The position numbers and the translations under genes are program-made. DNA of 59,672 nucleotides from an uncultured bacterium (GTDB lineage: Bacteria; Bacillota; Clostridia; Lachnospirales; Lachnospiraceae), in assembly GCA_905216215.1 (NCBI GenBank), contig CAJMSZ010000011.1, forward strand, positions 1 through 59,672. Reading direction: 5' to 3'. Below are positions 56,850 to 59,672 of the stretch, in pieces; positions within the stretch are counted from its first letter, which is position 1; every line of letters starts with the position of its first letter. The notes below the pieces were generated by a model, which worked only from the letters and a program-made list of their open reading frames with translations, was not told where the DNA came from and ran no database searches.

Positions 56850-57932
56850 ATGGATAGAAGGATTAAAGTTGCTCAATACGGATGTGGAAAAATGAGTTTG
56901 TATCTGATGCGCTATGTTCTGGAAAAGGGTGGGGAGCTTGTTGCTGCGTTTGACCTGAATCCCTCTCTCATTGGCAAAGATATCGGGGAACACCTTGGAA
57001 TAAAGGAACTCGGTATAAAAATCAGTCATGTAAATGATGCGGATGCCGTCTTAAAAGAGACAAAGCCAGACGTGTGCATAATCGCCACACGTTCCACAAT
57101 GGCAGAATTAAAGGATGCATTTTCTGTTTGTGCCAAAAATGGAATCAATGCAATCTCAACCTGCGAAGAAGCTTTATACCCATGGAACTCTTCCTATGAA
57201 ATCACAGCCGAGCTGGATGCTCTGGCAAAGGAAGGAAACTGTACCTTATGCGGAAGCGGTTATCCAGATATGTATTGGGGCTCCCTTATCACCACACTTG
57301 CCGGTTCCATGCACAAAATCACAAAAATCAGTGGAAGCAGCAGCTATAATGTAGAAGATTACGGAATCGCCCTTGCTGAAGGTCATGGCGCCGGTCTTGA
57401 CATTGAAACCTTTGAGAAACAGATTGGAAAATATAATTCTTTAAATTACGAAGAGACATTAAAAGCAATTGAAGAAGGTCTTGTAGTCCCTTCCTATATG
57501 TGGAATCAGAACGGATGGCTGTGCAGTCAGCTTGGGCTTCACATTACCTCTCAGACTCAGAAATGTGTACCTGTGACTCACCCGACCGATTTACAGTCCA
57601 GTACACTTGGAATGACTGTGAAAGCAGGAGATGCCACTGGAATGTCTGCCATCGTTACTACAGAGACAGAAGAGGGCATTACATTAGAAACACAATGTCT
57701 TGGATATGTATATGGTCCAGAAGATTTTGACAGAAATGAATGGACTTTCCACGGAGAACCGGATACTACAATTACCGTTGACCGCCCTGCCACAGTGGAA
57801 CTTACCTGTGCGACATTAGTAAACCGCATTCCTATGCTGATTGATGCTGAGCCTGGTTACATTACAACAGAAAAAATGCCGGTAAACTATTATCTGACAG
57901 AAGAAATGCACAAGTATGTAAAATCGAAATAG
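56850..57932 (+). CDS. DapB-fold dehydrogenase (2,4-diaminopentanoate dehydrogenase-like)
   Basis: About 360 residues. The N-terminal Rossmann part begins RRIKVAQYGCGKMSLYLMRY and has VAAFDLNPSLIGKDIGEH and CIIATRSTMAEL; the middle has CGSGYPDMYWGSL and a long C-terminal substrate domain. Related proteins include Ord, which oxidises 2,4-diaminopentanoate in ornithine fermentation, but no ornithine genes are near, so the substrate is open. The ATG at 56850 follows AAGGAGG; the longer frame from 56736 has no site and covers the promoter. Confidence 0.82.
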   Translation: MDRRIKVAQYGCGKMSLYLMRYVLEKGGELVAAFDLNPSLIGKDIGEHLGIKELGIKISHVNDADAVLKETKPDVCIIATRSTMAELKDAFSVCAKNGINAISTCEEALYPWNSSYEITAELDALAKEGNCTLCGSGYPDMYWGSLITTLAGSMHKITKISGSSSYNVEDYGIALAEGHGAGLDIETFEKQIGKYNSLNYEETLKAIEEGLVVPSYMWNQNGWLCSQLGLHITSQTQKCVPVTHPTDLQSSTLGMTVKAGDATGMSAIVTTETEEGITLETQCLGYVYGPEDFDRNEWTFHGEPDTTITVDRPATVELTCATLVNRIPMLIDAEPGYITTEKMPVNYYLTEEMHKYVKSK

Positions 57933-57945
57933 CAAAATAAAACCT

Positions 57946-57995
57946 AAGAGCCACTGTCTGTAAGAACGAAAACTACTTACAGACAATGGCTCTTT
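57946..57995 (+). terminator. Terminator of the DapB/Ord-like gene
   Basis: AAGAGCCA-C-TGTCTGTAAG pairs with CTTACAGACA-A-TGGCTCTT, a long stem with one mismatch, followed by TTCTTG. Confidence 0.85.
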
Positions 57996-58031
57996 TCTTG
58001 ATTCTCGATTTCACTGTCCTATCCGAGCTCT

Positions 58032-58661
58032 TTATTTTGTTCCGAAGATTCTGTCTCCGGCATCCCCAAGTCCCGGACAGATATATGCATCTTTATTTAA
58101 CTCACGATCCAGATTACCTACATATAACTGAACATCCGGATGTGCAGCATGGAACTTCTCAATTCCTTCCGGTGCTGCAATAATGCATAAGAACTTGATG
58201 TTCTTGCCTCCGCGCTGTTTGATAAAATCCACTGCGGCAATAGCAGAACCACCAGTAGCAAGCATTGGGTCTGTTACTACAATTAAACGCTCATCAATTC
58301 TATCCGGAAGTTTACAGTAATATTCGTGTGGCACATGTGTCACTTCATCACGATACATACCGATATGCCCAATCTTTGCTGTCGGAACCAGTGCTGTAAT
58401 TCCACTTACCATACCAAGCCCCGCGCGTAAAATAGGCACAATCGCAAGCTTTCTTCCTGCAATCTGCGGTGTCATACAAGTCTCGATAGGTGTCTCCACT
58501 TCCACTTCTTCTGTCGGAAGATCACTGAGTGCTTCATATCCCATCAGCATTGCAATCTCTTCCACCAAAGCACGAAACTCATTCGTCCCCGTCTTCTTGT
58601 CACGTAAGCGTGAAATTTTATGCTTAATCAGTGGATGCTCCATAATAAATACGTTTTCCAT
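58032..58661 (-). CDS. upp: Uracil phosphoribosyltransferase
   Basis: The 209-residue enzyme makes UMP from uracil and PRPP. It shows VPILRAGLGMVSG near residue 75, GMYRDE near 99, the PRPP loop VTDPMLATGGSAIAAV near 128 and the uracil-binding YICPGLGDAGDRIFGT at the end. Ribosome site AGAGGACG. Monocistronic between the DapB-like terminator and an AT-rich gap. Confidence 0.96.
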   Translation of the reverse strand: MENVFIMEHPLIKHKISRLRDKKTGTNEFRALVEEIAMLMGYEALSDLPTEEVEVETPIETCMTPQIAGRKLAIVPILRAGLGMVSGITALVPTAKIGHIGMYRDEVTHVPHEYYCKLPDRIDERLIVVTDPMLATGGSAIAAVDFIKQRGGKNIKFLCIIAAPEGIEKFHAAHPDVQLYVGNLDRELNKDAYICPGLGDAGDRIFGTK

Positions 58662-58728
58662 GTTCGTCCTCTTTTCTTTGAATTATTACTGGCTCTATTG
58701 TACATCGAATTGATATTTTTGTCGATAC

Positions 58729-58835
58729 TTGTATTATTTTCATTCTTTAGTATAATCATTTTTACAGAAAGGAAGCAAGTATTGTTGTCATTGTTATGCG
58801 TCAGGTTGTTCTGCCGGTTCCTCTGGCATGGGTAG
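58729..58835 (+). other. Promoter-like stretch with a 17-codon reading frame
   Basis: TTGTAT (58729-58734) and TATAAT (58751-58756) are 16 bases apart. A GGAAG site follows, then TTG at 58782 opens a 17-codon frame ending TAG at 58833-58835 (LLSLLCVRLFCRFLWHG). It faces the converging ABC gene. It may be a leader peptide remnant; there is no proof of expression. Confidence 0.25.
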
Positions 58836-58849
58836 AAAAAGCAAATACA

Positions 58850-59672
58850 CTATGAGATTCTCCCGTTCTCCATCTCATAGACTGCATCCACTATGTTCAT
58901 AGTAGATTTTCTGTGGGATACCAGTACGATGGTCTTCTTCTTTGCTGATTCTTTTAAGGACTTCAAAATAATACCCTCATTAAGCGAATCCAGATTCGAT
59001 GTCGGTTCGTCCAGCAGGATCAGCTCTGCATCATGCAAGAATGCTCTTGCGATTCCGATTCTCTGCTTCTCACCGCCAGATAACGTATCACCCAGTTCTC
59101 CGACTTCTGTGTCGTAGCCTTTCGGAAGGGTCATAATAAAGTCATGGATCGACGCTTTCTTTGCCGCTTCCATAATCTCCTCCCTCGTTGCTCCCGGTTT
59201 GGCAATGGCGATATTATTGGCGATACTGTCATGGAACAGGTGTGTTTCCTGCGTCACGTAAGACTCCATATCCCTTAGATGCTTTGTTGGGATCTCCCTG
59301 ACATCCGCACCATCTACCGACACACTTCCTTCCTGCACATCCCAGAAACGCATCAGCAGTTTCAGAAGTGTGGACTTACCAGAACCACTTGCCCCATGAA
59401 TGCCTGTGATCTGTCCCGGCTGTAAGGTAAGGGAATAATGATCCAGAATAACCTCTTCACCATAAGCAAAAGTTACATTCTCTGCTTCTGCCCCTGTAAA
59501 CGAGTCCTCCCCGGTGTCCTTGGTGTCAGGCACCATAAAATTTAATTTATGGTGTCTGACACCATCATCATCCACATCCCCCGGTATTTCTTCCACAAGT
59601 GGTGTCTCTTCTAATAAAGAAAGAACACGCTCACCACTTGCCAGTGTCTGGTTCAGGTTGTTGGAAAGACTT
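58850..59672 (-). CDS. ABC exporter, C-terminal part (cut by the window edge)
   Basis: The frame is open to the last base of the window, so the membrane domain lies outside. Visible from about the end of the membrane domain (LSNNLNQTLASGERVLSLLE) to the stop: an ATPase with Walker A GASGSGKST, Q-loop YVTQETHLFHDS, signature LSGGEKQRIGIARAF, Walker B ELILLDEPTSNLDSLNEG and the switch His in VSHRKST. Typical of one half of a heterodimeric exporter. Substrate unknown. Confidence 0.9.
   Translation of the reverse strand, partial: SLSNNLNQTLASGERVLSLLEETPLVEEIPGDVDDDGVRHHKLNFMVPDTKDTGEDSFTGAEAENVTFAYGEEVILDHYSLTLQPGQITGIHGASGSGKSTLLKLLMRFWDVQEGSVSVDGADVREIPTKHLRDMESYVTQETHLFHDSIANNIAIAKPGATREEIMEAAKKASIHDFIMTLPKGYDTEVGELGDTLSGGEKQRIGIARAFLHDAELILLDEPTSNLDSLNEGIILKSLKESAKKKTIVLVSHRKSTMNIVDAVYEMENGRIS

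Overview
The window reads as ordinary chromosome of a strictly anaerobic gut Clostridium of the Lachnospiraceae type (Blautia/Mediterraneibacter/Dorea-like; the genus cannot be fixed by eye). The basis is a T-box tryptophan transporter, a selenium-dependent molybdenum hydroxylase set (YqeB/YqeC), three MATE exporters, a giant BspA-type leucine-rich-repeat surface protein with a TGD-type sorting signal, and AGGAGG-type ribosome sites throughout. No rRNA, tRNA, CRISPR array, complete insertion sequence or prophage was seen. Most genes lie on the minus strand.

Layout. 1-2.2 kb holds stress genes: ribosomal protein L25/Ctc, a CIRCE-controlled Hsp20 and an Sfp-type phosphopantetheinyl transferase. 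2.3-5.8 kb holds trpXYZ behind a tryptophan-specifier T-box. 5.8-8.3 kb holds ferritin and a glnA-like gene paired with an ANTAR regulator. 8.4-18.5 kb is one long minus-strand gene string read from a promoter at about 18.5 kb: Spx/ArsC-like protein, yqeB, yqeC, nth, a small Nif11-like protein, a xanthine/uracil permease, the three xanthine dehydrogenase subunits, an XdhC-type accessory protein and a MocA-xanthine phosphoribosyltransferase fusion. Together these can import purine bases, hydroxylate them with a selenium-molybdenum enzyme, mature that enzyme and salvage xanthine.

18.6-30.9 kb is housekeeping: FtsH, a MATE exporter beside a broken regulator, SbcCD, a TetM-like ribosomal GTPase fused to a YacP/Rae1-type NYN ribonuclease domain, a cytoplasmic parvulin and a histidine phosphatase. 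31-32.3 kb is marR-degV. 32.35-36 kb is an AT-rich island with an ECF sigma factor carrying a very long C-terminal extension, an ABC exporter whose C-terminus is broken by a 57-nt in-frame interruption, and a 145-bp imperfect palindrome. 36-46 kb carries an acyl-CoA ligase, three HD-domain hydrolases (one fused to a nucleotidyltransferase), an alpha/beta hydrolase, galM, a signal-less SodC-like protein, a DUF362 protein and a MATE exporter. 46.2-51.3 kb is the 1717-residue surface protein. 51.5-53.6 kb is a phospholipid cluster (VTT protein, phosphatidylserine decarboxylase, PAP2). 53.7-59.7 kb has a Crp/Fnr regulator divergent from an iron-sulfur protein, a third MATE exporter, a DapB/Ord-like dehydrogenase, upp and the 3' part of an ABC exporter that runs off the window.

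The most unusual items are the GTPase-Rae1-like fusion, the MocA-Xpt fusion with a buried internal start site, the ECF sigma/ABC pair, and the Nif11-like protein inside the xanthine dehydrogenase operon. All functional statements come from reading motifs by eye; no database search was run.
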